DNA of 64,000 nucleotides from Sebastes aleutianus (GCA_916700875.1 CAKAKS010000022.1:16984065-17048064), one strand, 5' to 3'; shown: positions 52,101-58,399, counted from the first letter of the stretch. The notes: generated from the letters alone by a model not told the origin. A program made the numbers and translations.

Positions 52101-55100
52101 TGTGTGTACAGCCATTTATATATGTAGACCTATACGTATATGTGTGTTATACATGTGGGCACTGCCAGCTTTTGTACGGCGCAGCAGGGAGAGTCTGCAG
52201 CGCATCGATCCCAGCTGATACCTCGGGCTCTCCCATCGATCAGCAAAATGTCTCCAGCTCACTGCTGCTGAGTCGCAGCAAGGCTCTTACTTCATATCCC
52301 CCATAGCATCGGAGCATTATCTGAATTAGCTGGAGATGCAGACTCAGAGGAGGATCTGTCAATATTTCTGCAACGCTTATGTCACCACTAACAATTACAC
52401 GAGGAGAGCTACTTGGAATGAGAGCATCTGTTCCAAGTCTCACAACCACTTTCTTCTTTTCTCGCTTTCTGCTCTCTCTCTCTCTCTCTCTCCCTCATTT
52501 TAACAAGCTATTCAGTGTCTTAAAAAGGCTTAACAAGTATGAATATCAAATTAAAAGTGAAAGCAAAAGATGATTATGTCACTTGTTGGCAAATTGCCTG
52601 CTGCGGTTTTTCCCGAAACAGGTGTCAACATCTTAAAAACCAGACTGTTCACTCAGAGTGTTTCAAGAATGCTGATTTGCATTGGAAACAAGCCAAATTA
52701 GCTTATTTAGCGAGTAGATTTCTTCACTCATTTCCATAAGATACACTTAACTAAAGGACCTGTTAAGATGGAAACTTTTTTTCCTTGCTCTCATCCTACA
52801 TCAGTTACGAATGACAGTGACCACAATTGCAGCCACATCACACACATTATAATTAGGGCTCTCAAAGTTAATGAGATAATAACGCAATATCGCAAATTTG
52901 TTTAAATGCCCATAATTTCTTTAACGCATTAACGCAACTTGCGGTTTTTAGGTTGAAGTGGGCTCAGTTTTAAAGCTAGAGTGAAGATACTGGTTTCATA
53001 TGAAACTAGAAAACCCAAGGAATCCATTGGTACCAACTATGTCATACTAGCTTGTCGTGAAGGAGGCTAAATAACGCTCCAGACTTTTGACATTTGACCT
53101 CTAATATGTTTTACAGACATGCCCACTTTATGAAAATCACATACAGTTTGGGGCAAGTCATAGTCAGGTCAACACACTGACACACTGACAGCTGTTGTTG
53201 CCTGTTGGGCTGCAGTTTGCCATGTTATGATTTGAGCATATTTTTATGCCAAATGCAGTACCTGTGAGGGTTTCTGGACAATATCTGTCATTGTTTTGTG
53301 TTGTTAACTGATTTCCAATAATAAATATATACATACATTTGCACAAAGCAAGCATAATTGTCCACTCCCATGTTGATAAGAGTATTAAATACTTGACTCC
53401 CTTTAAGGTACATTTTGAACAGATAAAAAAAATGTGTGATTAATCGTGATAAACTGTGGACAGTGATGCAATTAATCGCGATTAAATATTTGAATCCATT
53501 GACAGCCCTAGTTATATTCAATCTGATATAACGACCACTCATTCATATTGCTCTCACTTAAGCCATTGTCTCGTCGATGAAATTTCTCACTCTTAACACC
53601 CCCCCTACACAACACAGAGGGAAACTTTAAAAAAAAGTAGTAACCATGGTGACACTGCCCTTTGTGTCCACATGAAACATGCACAAACACACAACTTATA
53701 TGCTATAAGCTCACACAAACATGTATGCGCGCACACACACCTGGCTGGCTGTAACCATGGCATTCTGTACTCTCTGAATGTGGGAGGATAGCCACCAAAA
53801 CACTCCCGGGGGCTGGGGAGCCGGGTGACTCAGACATTAGCAAAGTCTGCCCGACGTGTTCATATATTCTGCTGGGAGATGACATTGTCTCTCTGTTACT
53901 AAGGAGATGATGGTACTAAAACCTTACAGTAACTACAGTATCTGAGGGACGTTTTCTGTCCACTCCTCTTGGACTAGTAGGCTACCAACAACATCACATA
54001 AAGTTTGATCTTTGAATAGTGCCAAAATATACTATACACTTAAGGCCTAATTGTACAGCACTCTTATCAAACCACTTACTGGAAATCGAAAAGGATATGG
54101 ATTCATGTGGCATGTTTAAAGTCGATTCCACTTAATGTGTAAAAACCTAAAAACTAGAGCTGGAACGATTAATAGATTAGTTGTCAATTAATTATTAAAA
54201 TTATTGAATTAATAGCCAAAATATTTTGATAATCGATTAATCAGTTTGAGTAATTTTTTAAGTCAAAATGCTCTGATTCCAGCTTTTTAAATGTGAATAT
54301 TTTCTGGTTTCTTTACTCCTCTATGACAGTAAACTGAATATCTTTTGAGTTGTGGAAAAATTGAGGACGTCATCTTGGGCTTTAGGAAACACCGATCGAC
54401 ATTTTTCACCTATTTCTGACATTTTATAGCTCAAACGACTAATTGATTAATCGAGAAAATAATAATCGACAATGAAAATAATCGTTAATTGCAGCCCTAC
54501 TTAAAAAACAATATTACTGGCTCAATGAAAAATGATCAGGATTGTGTGTTAGTGAAAACACAACGCCAGCGTGTCTCAACTCTTCAAATATCATCAAAAA
54601 ATCCAACCAGCGGCGTTTGAGACATCATGCTTGATGACAAAAACAAACAAACAATCAAAACAACAACAAAGCACTGACGCACCAAGCAAAGACAGTTTCA
54701 GTTTCAATTTAAGTAATTGCATTTGGTATCTGTTCAACCCTCTGGGAACGAACATATTTTTCTAGATTCAGGAGAAGTTTCACAGGAAGATTTCTGTCAA
54801 ACATTTGAATGACTGCAGGGAAGACACATTTACATATCATTAGATAGATACACAGGCACACTGCACAGTCTACTGTGGAAGCCAATTTATCAAACTCCAA
54901 TACACTGCAACCTGTTTAACAATGCCAGTGGCAGCTTCAGGGGTGTGACACTATAATGCACACCTGCTCATTTATAACATTGCATTTATTTCTCTATACC
55001 AGGGGTCTGCAACCTGCGTCTCCGGAGCCACATGCGGCTCTTTAGCCTTTCTCCAGTGGCTCCCTGTGTTTTTGTTTTTTTAAATTAGTAGAAATGAATA

Positions 55101-58076
55101 ACAGTTTTTTTGTTTACATTTTCATTTTTATTTATCATTGTTGTAGGTCTATGGTAAGACGATACGACAGAGTATTAGGGCCACATTGAGGAAAAAAAAA
55201 TAAATCTGAGATTATGAGAATAAAGTCATAATATTATAAAGTAGTAATTTTACGTGTTATTTTCTTTTTTTCTCGTAAAGTTATGACTTTATTCTCGTAA
55301 TATTACGACTTCTTTTCTCGTAAAGTTATGACTTTATTCTCGCAATATTACAAATTTCTTTTCGTAAAGTTATGACTTTATTCTCGTAATATTACAACGT
55401 TTTTCTCGTAAAGTTATGACTTTGTTCTCGTAATATTACGACTTTTTTCTCGTAAAATTATGACTTTATTCTCGTAATATTACAACTTTTTCTCATAAAG
55501 TTATGACTTTATTCTCGTAATATTACGAATTTTTTTCTCGTAAAGTTATGACTTTATTCTCGTTATATTACGTGTTATTTTCTCTTTGCCTAAAATGGCT
55601 CTTTTGATAGTAAAGGTTGCTGACCCCTGCTCTATACGAAGCATTCAAATATGTATGAAACAACCTCTTCATAGTAAAAAAAATGTAACGTGACCTTTCT
55701 TTCCATTTGATGCAGGTGACACATTTAATAGGATTCCCTTTACAGGGGGGCTCCTCCTCAGAAAATGTGGTGTCCACCCTGTGAAGCATATACAGCCTGT
55801 AGCCTACTGTGGGTCACCACCAGTCAGGCAGAAAACAAACCACATTCTCTGCATTTTTTCACCTCGCTTGTATTCAGAGAGGAAAATCCTCCCCTGAATG
55901 ACAGAGAAAGACCTCTCTTTCAAAGAGCTTTAAACACACACCAGCCTGCTTTCTCTCTGCACACACCATGAAATGATTTTAACACCTTTTTATACGCTTT
56001 TCATACGCCTAAATGATCTCTTGACAAGTGACCAACCAGCAACAACAACACGACTGTCAGCTGCCAAATACTGCAATAATATAAACACATACAGTATGAA
56101 GTACCTAAATAATTAGCAATAACTCATTAGCATCCTTTACAGTTGCACTGGCGAGAATCCAACTGGAACATTTACAACATCTTTTATATCAAATAATCAA
56201 ATTATACCTCTTCCTACTGTTCATATTTCCTATTGTACCACTATAATATACTTGTATGTCGTATTTAAGTGTGATTGTATATCTCACAGTGTGTTATTAA
56301 CAGCCATAAAACACAATTGTTCCCCCTAGTATGCTACTGTAAACATGCCCCCGTGTGACTTAGAACGTTAACACTTAGAACATTAACACTTCGAATGTTA
56401 ACGTCTCCACTTAGAACTTTAATACTTAGAACGTTAACACTTCGAATGATAACGTCTCTACTAAGAATGTTAACGTCTCTATCTAGAATGTTAACACTTA
56501 GAACGTTAACACTTAGAACGTTAACACTTAGAATGTAAACGTCTCTACTAAGAATGTTAACGTCTCTATTTAGAATGTTACCAGTTTGAACGTTAACCCT
56601 TAGAACGTTAACACTTAAAACGTTAACACTTAAAACGTTAACACTTAGAATGTAAACGTCTCTATTTAGAATGTTAACACTTAGAACGTTAACACTTAGA
56701 ACGTTAACACTTAGAATGTTAACGTCTCTACTTAGAATGTTAACACTTAGAACGTTAACACTTAGAACGTTAACATCCCTAGTTAGAATGTTAACACTTA
56801 GAATGTTAACATCTCTAGTTAGAATGTTAACACTTAGAATGTTAACACTTAGAATGTTAACGTCTCTAGTTAGAATGTTAACACTTAGAATGTTAACATC
56901 TCTAGTTAGAATGTTAACATCTCGTTAGAATGTTAACACTTAGAATGTTAACATCTGTAGTTAGAATGTTAACACTTAGAATGTTAACATCTCTAGTTAG
57001 AATGTTAACACTTAGAACATTAACATCTCTAGTTAGAATGTTAACACTTAGAATGTTAACATCTCTAGTTAGAATGTTAACACTTAGAATGTTAACGTCT
57101 CTAGTTAGAATGTTAACACTTAGAATGTTAACATCTCTAGTTAGAATGTTAACACTTAGAATGTTAACGTCTCTAGTTAGAATGTTAACACTTAGAATGT
57201 TAACACTTAGAATGTTAACGTCTCTAGTTAGAATGTTAACACTTAGAATGTTAACATCTCTAGTTAGAATGTTAACACTTAGAATGTTAACATCTGTAGT
57301 TAGAATGTTAACACTTAGAATGTTAACATCTCTAGTTAGAATGTTAACACTTAGAATGTTAACGTCTCTAGTTAGAATGTTAACACTTAGAATGTTAACA
57401 CTTAGAATGTTAACGTCTCTAGTTAGAATGTTAACACTTAGAATGTTAACATCTCTAGTTAGAATGTTAACACTTAGAACGTTAACGTCTCTAGTTAGAA
57501 TGTTAACACTTAGAATGTTAACGTCTCTACATAGAACGTCACTGGGAGAGCGCAGACCAGTATAATGTTAACGTCTCTCTACTTAAAAAGTGAGTTTGTA
57601 GCTGACTTTACTGGCTTTTAACGTTTATAGTTTGAACAGATTATTCACATATAACGTACACGTTTGCTATAGTAGTCGTGTGTGTGTGTTGTCATGATGC
57701 AATAGTTCGTCAGAGTGGAGTAAAAGTGTCCAACTGTCACCTTTTCAAAATAAAGCTGGCGCTGCTAATATTAGCTAGTATTCTAATTCTGAGAAGATTT
57801 AACGTTTACTCGCCATTAAAAGTTACATTGTTCCACGCTAAAAAGACGATAGAAGACGGTTAACTAAACATAAACTTGGAGTTGGAGTGCAGGTGACTTC
57901 GAGCCGAGTCCACAGCTCGGTGTTTTTCCGTGAGACTAAAGAGAAAGCAGGTTACAACAGAGAGACATTCCTCCTTACCTGCAGGACACTGTGATTTCAA
58001 CTTTGGTGGCAGGAATAGACGCGTTGAGCGGGTCGAAGTCTCCTATCGACGCCATGTTTAGGTAAGTGGTGGTCAT
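10585..58076 (-). CDS. cpne8: Copine (cpne8-like), six 5' coding exons, 3' part outside window
   Basis: Copines are cytosolic calcium-dependent phospholipid-binding proteins with two C2 domains and a C-terminal vWA-like domain; they move to membranes when calcium rises. The six exons are join(57979..58076, 28784..28824, 25874..25920, 24089..24192, 17437..17476, 10585..10661) on the minus strand, 407 bp, 135 codons plus 2 nt. The product starts MTTTYLNMASIGDFD and has C2A from about residue 24. Loop 1, DRDTFSKSDP, supplies D39 and D45; loop 3, YDVDSKSANLSKHDF, supplies D99, D101 and D111, so all five expected calcium ligands are present. All donors are GT and all acceptors AG. DRDTFSKSDP and FFEERQNLRFDL resemble CPNE8 more than CPNE5, as I recall those families; cpne5 is the alternative. 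The second C2 and vWA domains should lie left of position 1. The family is certain; the paralogue less so. Confidence 0.9.
11760..11975. repeat. Fragment of the TAGAGCTGCAACGATTAAT-type hAT family
   Basis: It shares tattctagccccttaaatg and the ttagacttaatatctttggg blocks with the copy at 54155-54499. Termini are missing. Confidence 0.5.
11989..12606. mobile_element. TTAA-target MITE
   Basis: Its ends are TTTAAAGGCACTGTATGTGAG-like on the left and CTTACAGAGAGTCCCTTTAAA-like on the right, imperfect inverted repeats bounded by TTAA. The interior (618 bp total) contains a gctaacagggctaacag-rich region and no coding sequence. TTAA duplication suggests a piggyBac or Kolobok source; this is an inference. 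Confidence 0.6.
12604..12753. repeat. (AAAAT)n / (AAAT)n array
   Basis: About 150 bp of AAAT and AAAAT units directly abutting the right end of the preceding MITE. Confidence 0.95.
14258..14799 (+). repeat. Dispersed repeat, copy 1 (opposite orientation to 58737-59356)
   Basis: It runs from ccatagacgatatataagaa, through tgacgtcacccattggtttg and a ccatcttggttctttgcaacc block, to ttttcagacccggaggttgc. The reverse-complement copy at 58737-59356 follows the same order. No terminal inverted repeat or reverse transcriptase is visible; the class is not identified. Confidence 0.8.
16253..16804. mobile_element. Palindromic (fold-back) MITE, TTAAAGCTGAAGT family
   Basis: The left arm (about 16253-16325, with agcaaatatgataaaaaagt and ctgtcactatatcctgacag) is the reverse complement of the right arm (about 16726-16804). 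The right end reads acttcagctttaa, ending in a TTAA. The arms are about 70-80 bp and the single strand could fold into a long hairpin. Confidence 0.75.
16801..16935 (-). repeat. Partial MITE of the TTAAAGCTTCAGTAGGC family
   Basis: It starts at the TTTAAA shared with the preceding fold-back element and continues gcttcagtaggcagtatat, matching in reverse orientation the right end of the 30661-31291 copy. The two elements are abutted end to end. Confidence 0.7.
17437..17476 (-). CDS. cpne8: cpne8 coding exon 5
   Basis: This 40-bp exon completes a leucine codon and encodes YDVDSKSANLSKH. It carries C2A calcium-binding loop 3 residues D99 and D101; the last loop aspartate, D111, begins exon 6. 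Its acceptor is TTCCTACAG and its donor GTGAGT, and it ends in phase 0. The alanine at residue 105 is, as I recall, proline in the mammalian proteins (SKSPNLSKH). Confidence 0.92.
18056..18119. repeat. (TG)n microsatellite, long
   Basis: A perfect TG run of about 31 units. Confidence 0.97.
18581..19340. mobile_element. Fold-back element interrupted by a nested MITE
   Basis: The left arm (18581-18703: ctgcacacttactcca, acaaaaatgtattaa, ggaaaccacacccatattta) is the reverse complement of the right arm (about 19250-19340). The right arm lacks about 35 bp present in the left arm. A TTAA-flanked MITE sits between the arms. Confidence 0.75.
18831..19172. mobile_element. TTAA-target MITE nested in a fold-back element
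   Basis: It begins TTAAAGGTGCTCTATATG and ends TTTAGCACCTTTAA, so the ends are inverted repeats bounded by TTAA on both sides. A partial copy of the same family is at 60747-60823. It is non-coding. Confidence 0.75.
19400..19690. repeat. Dispersed fish repeat fragment
   Basis: It contains caattcatcctctgggga, atgtcatggcaatccatc, tagctgttgagatatt and gtggcactagagg, a word series common in dispersed fish repeats. A related fragment (tgtcacggtaattcatgc, gtggaccaaaggggg) is at 62327-62400. Class not identified. Confidence 0.5.
21157..21333 (-). mobile_element. tRNA-derived SINE, 3' part
   Basis: In minus orientation it reads the 3' body of the SINE seen at 33106-33394: tggtaaatggacttgcattt, agcgcttttctagtcttctg and acaccgatggcta. 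The tRNA-like head is absent. Confidence 0.7.
21344..21760 (+). mobile_element. hAT element 5' remnant
   Basis: It starts CAGGGCTCTAGACTGCGACC followed by gtcgcatttgtgcgagt, typical of a fish hAT terminus. It contains a 38-codon ORF (21637-21753). The surrounding ggtcttggtctcg-type sequence at 21118-21155 and 21779-21960 appears to be another repeat split by the SINE/hAT block. Confidence 0.5.
21637..21753 (+). pseudogene. Possible hAT transposase N-terminal fragment (38 codons)
   Basis: The ORF reads MKRSIADYFKKTNEERKEE, then an acidic glycine/serine stretch ending DTTDDE. The KRSIADYFK start resembles the N-terminus of fish hAT transposase-like proteins. It stops after 38 codons and no BED finger or catalytic region follows. 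Assignment rests on a short motif. Confidence 0.35.
22820..23087. repeat. Dispersed fish repeat fragment
   Basis: It contains gagttatggccaaaaagg, gaggtcacagtgacctttga and ccaaatttgaagaaattccc, a very common fish repeat block. It runs directly into the hAT copy at 23095. Class not identified. Confidence 0.55.
23095..23693 (+). mobile_element. hAT MITE (TAGGGCTGTCA family), 5'-truncated
   Basis: It matches the internal and right-hand part of the complete copy at 43527-44256 and ends atcgactgacagccCTA. The left terminus is missing. Confidence 0.75.
24055..24073. repeat. (CA)n microsatellite
   Basis: About 9 CA units, 16 bp from the exon 4 donor in intron 4. Confidence 0.93.
24089..24192 (-). 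CDS. cpne8: cpne8 coding exon 4
   Basis: This 104-bp exon encodes FGRTEVIDNTLNPDF, then VRKFILDYFFEERQNLRFDL with the last codon split. It is the best-conserved part of copine C2A and the main anchor for the family call. Its acceptor is TTTGTCCAG and its donor GTAAGT. A (CA)n microsatellite lies 16 bp beyond the donor. Confidence 0.95.
24193..25873 (-). other. cpne8 intron 3
   Basis: This 1.7-kb intron is dominated by a palindromic MITE (about 24835-25418). The remaining sequence (24193-24830, 25420-25870) shows nothing I can name. Confidence 0.75.
24835..25418. mobile_element. Palindromic TTAA-type MITE
   Basis: The left half (tccatagtcagtgtgtcag, accgcacggaagcaaagcaa, cttcaccttgccgtcagacg) is inverted in the right half (cgtctgacggcaaggtgaag, ttgctttgcttccgtgcggt, acactgactatgga). 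The right end is ccCTTTAAGG with a TTAA; the left terminus is degraded. Spurious ORFs arise on both strands. A partial copy lies at 49305-49732. Confidence 0.75.
25874..25920 (-). CDS. cpne8: cpne8 coding exon 3
   Basis: This 47-bp exon completes the isoleucine codon begun in exon 2 and encodes CVLYTQGMGNKEWRE, a highly conserved copine C2A strand. Its acceptor is TTCTTCACAG and its donor GTGAGT. It ends in phase 0, matching exon 4. Confidence 0.92.
26849..26887. repeat. (CTC)n trinucleotide repeat
   Basis: About 12 CTC units. Confidence 0.95.
27507..28052 (+). mobile_element. Tc1-like DNA transposon, internally deleted
   Basis: Terminal repeats CACTCTCTGACCACTTTATT (left) and AATAAAGTGGCCGGTGAGTG (right) are inverted copies bounded by TA at 27505-27506 and 28053-28054, the target site of Tc1/mariner elements. 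The 546-bp interior keeps the transposase N-terminal DNA-binding region and then jumps directly to the right terminal repeat, so the DDE catalytic domain is gone. Confidence 0.9.
27654..28012 (+). pseudogene. Tc1-like transposase N-terminal remnant
   Basis: It starts MGKKGDLSDFERGMVVGA and continues SISKTADLLGFS, the paired helix-turn-helix of Tc1 transposases. A probable one-base deletion near 27758 shifts the frame; the later part (VTQITTRYNQGMQNTISERT, then RPTLKQMDYSSRR) is in another frame. There is no catalytic domain. It is not a host gene. Confidence 0.85.
28784..28824 (-). CDS. cpne8: cpne8 coding exon 2
   Basis: This 41-bp exon encodes RNLLDRDTFSKSDP; the first and last codons are split across introns. 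It carries C2A calcium-binding loop 1, with D39 and D45 spaced six residues apart as in classical C2 domains. Its acceptor is CTCCACAG and its donor GTAAGA. It is too short to appear as an open reading frame and was found by protein similarity plus splice signals. The phases join cleanly to exon 1 (phase 2) and exon 3 (phase 1). Confidence 0.92.
30330..30440 (+). mobile_element. hAT MITE left-end fragment (GATGCA/GATACC family)
   Basis: TAGGGATGCATCTATCTGAC begins the copy, followed by cccgataccgac, gtatcggccgac and ccgagtaccgat. It is related to the ends of the rRNA-carrying element at 2738-3415 but lacks the right end and the rRNA segment. Confidence 0.6.
30661..31291 (+). mobile_element. 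TTAA-target MITE (TTAAAGCTGAAGTAGGC family), complete
   Basis: It begins TTAAAGCTGAAGTAGGC and ends GACTACTGAAGCTTTAA, imperfect inverted ends bounded by TTAA. Other copies are at 365-880, 16253-16804, 16801-16935 and 60824-61220. It has no coding potential. Confidence 0.8.
33106..33394 (+). mobile_element. tRNA-derived SINE
   Basis: Its head has an A-box-like tggctcagagggtagag and a B-box gttcgatcc (33135-33143), followed by the body (gtccttgagcaagacact, gccatcggtgtgtaaatga, ggtcagaagactagaaaagc). The A and B boxes are almost adjacent, so the intervening tRNA-like part is deleted and Pol III transcription is unlikely. A hAT element sits at its 3' end. Confidence 0.8.
33395..34273. mobile_element. 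hAT MITE interrupted by a Harbinger-like MITE
   Basis: It begins TAGGGCTGTCCTCGAC and ends gGGACAGCCCTA. The flanks ttaccatc and attgcatc match at only 5 of 8 positions, so the target duplication is weak. A second element sits inside (33429-34023). Confidence 0.7.
33429..34023. mobile_element. Harbinger-like MITE nested in a hAT element
   Basis: Inverted ends GGGGCCGTACACATGCTGC (left) and GCAACATGTATACGGCCTC (right) are flanked by TAA on both sides (33426-33428 and 34024-34026), matching the TWA target of PIF/Harbinger. It is 595 bp and non-coding. Confidence 0.7.
34991..35049. repeat. (GA)n microsatellite
   Basis: A GA run of more than 20 units with a few GACA interruptions at its left end. 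Confidence 0.95.
35246..35296. repeat. (TG)n microsatellite
   Basis: A perfect TG run of about 25 units. Confidence 0.96.
35676..36250. repeat. GAGGA purine-rich minisatellite
   Basis: About 570 bp of AGAGG pentamers interspersed with GATGAGGAT and GGGTGAAGAGGGG variants, almost entirely purine on the plus strand. The 297-codon minus-strand frame is a compositional artefact (leucine/serine/proline only). Confidence 0.97.
37746..38765. mobile_element. TTAA-target MITE with a nested related MITE
   Basis: It begins TTAAAGAGGACTATTATG and ends ATAGGTCCTCTTTAA, inverted ends bounded by TTAA. A related copy in reverse orientation and without the insertion is at 61788-62278. The interior contains a second element starting at 37902. 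Confidence 0.75.
37902..38411. mobile_element. Nested MITE (TTAAAGGTCCCATATT family)
   Basis: The left end is TTAAAGGTCCCATATTATG; the right end AATATGGGACCT is its inverted partner but lacks the final TTAA. It sits between outer-element sequences that are nearly contiguous in the 61788-62278 copy, supporting an insertion. Confidence 0.65.
39139..39165. repeat. TC-rich low-complexity tract
   Basis: A TC-rich run with short interruptions within a pyrimidine-rich stretch (39100-39170). Confidence 0.85.
39955..40171 (+). mobile_element. Truncated hAT element with TTACGA-type array
   Basis: It starts CAGGAGTCTGCAACCTGCGG, one base different from the 55000-55629 element, and carries the same tctcgtaatattacgac / tctcgtaaagttatgac units. 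The right part is missing where a LINE fragment begins. Confidence 0.8.
40172..40897 (+). pseudogene. LINE reverse-transcriptase fragment (non-LTR retrotransposon)
   Basis: It encodes FGDLRITSLLFADDVVLF, with the FADD catalytic motif of reverse transcriptase, then KCEAFGMRVSTSKSEAL and LPQAKEFKYLGVLF (thumb region). After a frameshift near 40435 it continues VMQALYWSVVVKRVLSQKAK; a further shift gives IQAAEMSFLPRVAGLSLRD, then PRWFGHLIRMPPGRLPLEVF. There is an internal deletion and several stops. The 3' end is cagataagcggaagttaatg, the usual LINE tail. It is 5'-truncated and inactive. The family is L2/Rex-like at best; I am unsure. Confidence 0.9.
43023..43049. repeat. Compound (TC)n(AC)n microsatellite
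   Basis: A short TC run passes into a short AC run. Confidence 0.9.
43527..44256 (+). mobile_element. Complete hAT MITE (TAGGGCTGTCA family)
   Basis: The 730-bp element begins TAGGGCTGTCAAAGTTAACG and ends attgaTTGACAGCCCTA. It is flanked by perfect 8-bp duplications, attcttat (43519-43526 and 44257-44264), proving hAT-type insertion. It is the reference copy for the fragments at 35-225, 9855-10260, 23095-23693, 47846-48143 and 52854-53510. No transposase is encoded. Confidence 0.9.
46163..46195. repeat. (TG)n microsatellite
   Basis: About 16 TG units. Confidence 0.95.
47615..48340. repeat. ACTAAAA-rich repeat split by a hAT fragment
   Basis: The outer parts (47615-47840: gacgaaaactacaacta, gacgagacgatgacaag; 48144-48340: tttgactaaaatgccc, aaaactaaaatttgac) belong to one dispersed repeat. 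The 47846-48143 core is the right half of the TAGGGCTGTCA hAT family and ends tcgactgacagcc. Confidence 0.65.
49305..49732. repeat. Partial copy of the palindromic MITE at 24835-25418
   Basis: It shares gaatggagtctggt, tgtctgatggcgaggtaaag, gaaaatattc and taaactgatattgattt, and ends ccctTTAAg at a TTAA. Arms are incomplete. Confidence 0.6.
52854..53510 (+). mobile_element. hAT MITE (TAGGGCTGTCA family), older copy
   Basis: It begins TAGGGCTCTCAAAGTTAATG and ends cattGACAGCCCTA. The flanks attataat and gttatatt agree at 6 of 8 positions. It has internal deletions relative to 43527-44256. Confidence 0.8.
54155..54499. mobile_element. hAT MITE (TAGAGCTGGAACGATTAAT family)
   Basis: It begins TAGAGCTGGAACGATTAAT and ends cgTTAATTGCAGCCCTA, imperfect inverted ends. 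The flanks (ctaaaaac / cttaaaaa) are similar but not a clean duplication. It is 345 bp and non-coding. Confidence 0.7.
55000..55629. mobile_element. Complete hAT element with internal TTACGA-type array
   Basis: The 630-bp element begins CAGGGGTCTGCAACCTGCG and ends GGTTGCTGACCCCTG, with perfect 8-bp flanks ctctatac (54992-54999 and 55630-55637). Its interior holds about eight alternating units of tctcgtaatattacgac and tctcgtaaagttatgac (roughly 55262-55575). No transposase is encoded. Confidence 0.9.
55262..55575. repeat. Minisatellite inside hAT element
   Basis: Two alternating submonomers, tctcgtaatattacgac and tctcgtaaagttatgac, each followed by a T-run or ttat, give a composite unit of about 41-43 bp. 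The same units occur in the truncated copy at 39955-40171. Confidence 0.92.
56362..57584. repeat. GTTAAC minisatellite array
   Basis: More than 60 GTTAAC words sit in two alternating submonomers: a 15-bp unit (TTAGAATGTTAACAC) and a 21-bp unit with ATCTCTAG in place of AC. These combine into a 36-bp higher-order repeat, most regular between 56800 and 57520 and more degenerate at the left. Because 15, 21 and 36 are all multiples of three, one frame stays open for over 200 codons; that frame is not a gene. Confidence 0.97.
57979..58076 (-). CDS. cpne8: cpne8 coding exon 1 (start codon exon)
   Basis: The start codon is the complement of 58074-58076. The exon encodes 32 residues, beginning MTTTYLNMASIGDFD and ending SIPATKVEITVSC, plus two bases (AG) of an arginine codon, and is followed by a GTAAGG donor. 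IPATKVEITVSC is typical of the copine N-terminus just before C2A. A second in-frame ATG is at codon 8. The frame stays open for some distance upstream, so the start is chosen by similarity and not by an upstream stop. The bases just before the ATG (TTTTTGACAG then G) resemble a splice acceptor, so a separate 5' UTR exon is possible. Confidence 0.9.
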
Positions 58077-58210
58077 CCTGTCAAAAATAAAAATATGTTT
58101 TCCCTTTTTCCTTTTTCCCTCGTGTGGTCCAGCCCCCTTTAATGAGCAGAGAGAAGAAGAGGAAGAGAGAGGAACTGAGCTGAGCGCCTCCTCGGCGAGA
58201 AGTGGAGCAA

Positions 58211-58264
58211 AGGTGGAAGGAGGAGGAGAGAGAGAGAGAGAGGAGGAGAGAGAGAGAGAGAGAG
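58211..58264. repeat. (GA)n tract near the cpne8 start
   Basis: GA-rich sequence with AGGAGG interruptions, about 135-190 bp 5' of the start codon. Confidence 0.9.
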
Positions 58265-58374
58265 GCTGGGAGATGTGATGTCACTTCTCTCTCCTTCTCT
58301 CTTTCTCCTCCTCTCTGTGAGTTTCCTTCTCCCTTCCTTCCTTCCTTCCCTCTTTCTTTATGACATCTCCTTCC

Positions 58375-58375
58375 C

Positions 58376-58399
<24 letters not shown>
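58375..58399. repeat. (TC)n microsatellite
   Basis: A TC run of about 12 units. Confidence 0.92.

Larger units (their letters stand above)
28825..57978 (-). other. cpne8 intron 1
   Basis: This is a 29-kb first intron, long as first introns often are. It holds most of the repeats in the window: MITEs at 30661-31291, 33395-34273, 37746-38765, 43527-44256, 52854-53510, 54155-54499 and 55000-55629, a LINE fragment at 40172-40897, a purine array at 35676-36250 and a GTTAAC minisatellite at 56362-57584. Long stretches such as 28900-30300, 31300-33050, 44300-45500, 46200-47600 and 49750-50990 look single-copy and could contain conserved regulatory DNA, but I cannot show that from one sequence. Confidence 0.7.

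Noticed and set aside
53164..53355. Minus-strand ORF similar to ones at 10062-10253 and 23380-23583
   Set aside because: The recurring peptide comes from copies of the same non-coding hAT MITE family; the frame is not kept in all copies.
56671..57565. Long open frames (85 and 211 codons) of repeated leucine/threonine/methionine
   Set aside because: They come entirely from the GTTAAC minisatellite, whose units are multiples of three; there is no splice, codon or family evidence.
56362..57584. Regularly spaced repeats resembling a CRISPR array
   Set aside because: This is vertebrate intronic DNA; there are no unique spacers, and the units are simple minisatellite monomers.
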